This document shows positions 62,840-64,000 of a DNA stretch of 64,000 nt, one piece after another (positions within the stretch are counted from its first letter, which is position 1; every line of letters starts with the position of its first letter). Made by a program: the position numbers and the translations under genes. The DNA comes from an uncultured Pelagibacteraceae bacterium. GTDB lineage: Bacteria > Pseudomonadota > Alphaproteobacteria > Pelagibacterales > Pelagibacteraceae. The notes beneath the pieces are model-generated. The model had not been told where the DNA came from. It made no database searches and was given only the letters and a program-made list of their open reading frames with translations. The stretch covers positions 102,194-166,193 of the forward strand of contig CACEMG010000001.1 of NCBI GenBank assembly GCA_902560565.1, read 5' to 3'.

Positions 62840-64000
62840 ATGGATATTCACGAGTACCAAGCAAAAAAAATTCTCGCAGGATTTGGAGTTGCGGTACCAA
62901 GAGGCGGAATAGTTTATAGCCCAGAAAATGCAGAAAACAAAGCTAGAGAACTTGGTGGATCTAAGTGGGTTGTAAAAGCACAAATCCATTCAGGAGCAAG
63001 AGGTAAGGCTGGTGGAATTATAGTTTGCAACAGTGAATTAGAGGTCGCTCAAGCGACAGATAAACTTTTAGGTAAAAAACTAGTTACAAATCAGACAGGA
63101 CCCGAAGGAAAGATTGTTAATAGAGTTTATATTGAAGAGGCAACTAATATTAAAAAAGAATTATACCTTGGACTTGTTTTTGATAGAAGCTCTGAGTCTA
63201 TAATGGTAGTTGCTTCCACAGAAGGTGGAATGAGCGTTGAAGAAATTTCAAAACAAAAACCTGAATCAATAATTAGATCAAAAATTGAGGTAGCTGTTGG
63301 TATGCAACAATTTCAAGCAAGAGAAATTGCTTTTGGTCTTGGAATAGAGCCTAAGCTGATTTCTAGAATGGCTGAGGCAATAACAGGTTGCTATAGGGCT
63401 TTTAGTGAGCTTGATGCTACTATGGTCGAGGTAAATCCACTAGTAATTTCAAACCAAGAGCAAATTTTAGCTTTGGATTGTAAAATGAGTTTTGATAATA
63501 ATGCATTATTTAGAAGAAACCAAATTTCAGAATTAAGGGATAAGACCCAAGAGAATGCAAGTGAAGTTTATGCGTCTGATAGAGGTCTTAATTATGTAAG
63601 CCTAGATGGTAATATTGGAAATATTATCAATGGGGCTGGTTTAGCTATGGCTTCAATGGATATGATAAAACTTGCAGGCGGAGAACCAGCAAATTTCCTA
63701 GATGTCGGTGGAGGAGCAACACCTGAAAAAATTGTTAAGGCATTTAAATTAATTTCAATGGATAAAAAAGTAAAAGTTATTTTAGTAAATATTTTTGCAG
63801 GAATAAATAGATGTGATTGGGTTGCTGAGGGAATAGTGCAGGCCCTTCAAAAAATAGAAATTAAGGTACCGTTGGTGATACGATTAGCTGGAACAAATGT
63901 TGAAAAAGGAAATAAAATATTAAAAGATAGTAAAATTAATTATATTGAAGCAAATACTTTGGAGGACGCAGCAAATAAAGCAGTAAAAGCGCTAGGAAAA
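62840..64000 (+). CDS. Succinate-CoA ligase beta subunit family; malate thiokinase (MtkA)-like; runs off the right edge
   Basis: ATG at 62840: MDIHEYQAKKILAGFGVAVPRGG...WVVKAQIHSGARGKAGGI...SFDNNALFRRNQI...IFAGINRCDWVAEGIVQAL; no stop within window. Confidence 0.85.
   Translation, partial: MDIHEYQAKKILAGFGVAVPRGGIVYSPENAENKARELGGSKWVVKAQIHSGARGKAGGIIVCNSELEVAQATDKLLGKKLVTNQTGPEGKIVNRVYIEEATNIKKELYLGLVFDRSSESIMVVASTEGGMSVEEISKQKPESIIRSKIEVAVGMQQFQAREIAFGLGIEPKLISRMAEAITGCYRAFSELDATMVEVNPLVISNQEQILALDCKMSFDNNALFRRNQISELRDKTQENASEVYASDRGLNYVSLDGNIGNIINGAGLAMASMDMIKLAGGEPANFLDVGGGATPEKIVKAFKLISMDKKVKVILVNIFAGINRCDWVAEGIVQALQKIEIKVPLVIRLAGTNVEKGNKILKDSKINYIEANTLEDAANKAVKALGK

Overview
The window is about 64 kb of AT-rich, densely packed bacterial chromosome. 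Gene content and order point to an alphaproteobacterium of the SAR11/Pelagibacterales type (inferred, not searched). It is mostly core genome: pnp-rpsO-rbfA-infB-nusA, metK-lnt-ybeY-phoH-miaB-fur, trpS, murJ, maeB, grpE-dnaK-dnaJ, dapB, nth, leuS-lptE-holA, parB-parA-rsmG-mnmG-mnmE, rho-hemJ-hemH-hemE, a likely replication origin, ppsR-maf-aroE-coaE-dnaQ, secB, hslVU, hisBHAFE, malyl-CoA lyase and a sucC/mtkA-like gene. I saw no CRISPR array, prophage, transposon, rRNA or tRNA. The main signals the ORF track misses are: (1) a 39-aa ArfA-like ribosome-rescue ORF at 29736-29855; (2) an exact parS palindrome inside rsmG; (3) a probable CTG start that extends ParB to full length and overlaps the parA stop as CTGA; (4) an oriC candidate between hemE and ppsR; (5) RpoH-type promoter elements with the same 17-nt spacer before grpE, dnaK and hslV, two of them so close to the ATG that leaderless transcripts are plausible; (6) a compact TsaB; (7) divergent gene pairs with abutting start codons; (8) a 'sucC' at the right edge that resembles malate thiokinase mtkA, next to malyl-CoA lyase. 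Family names come from recalled motifs; no searches were run.
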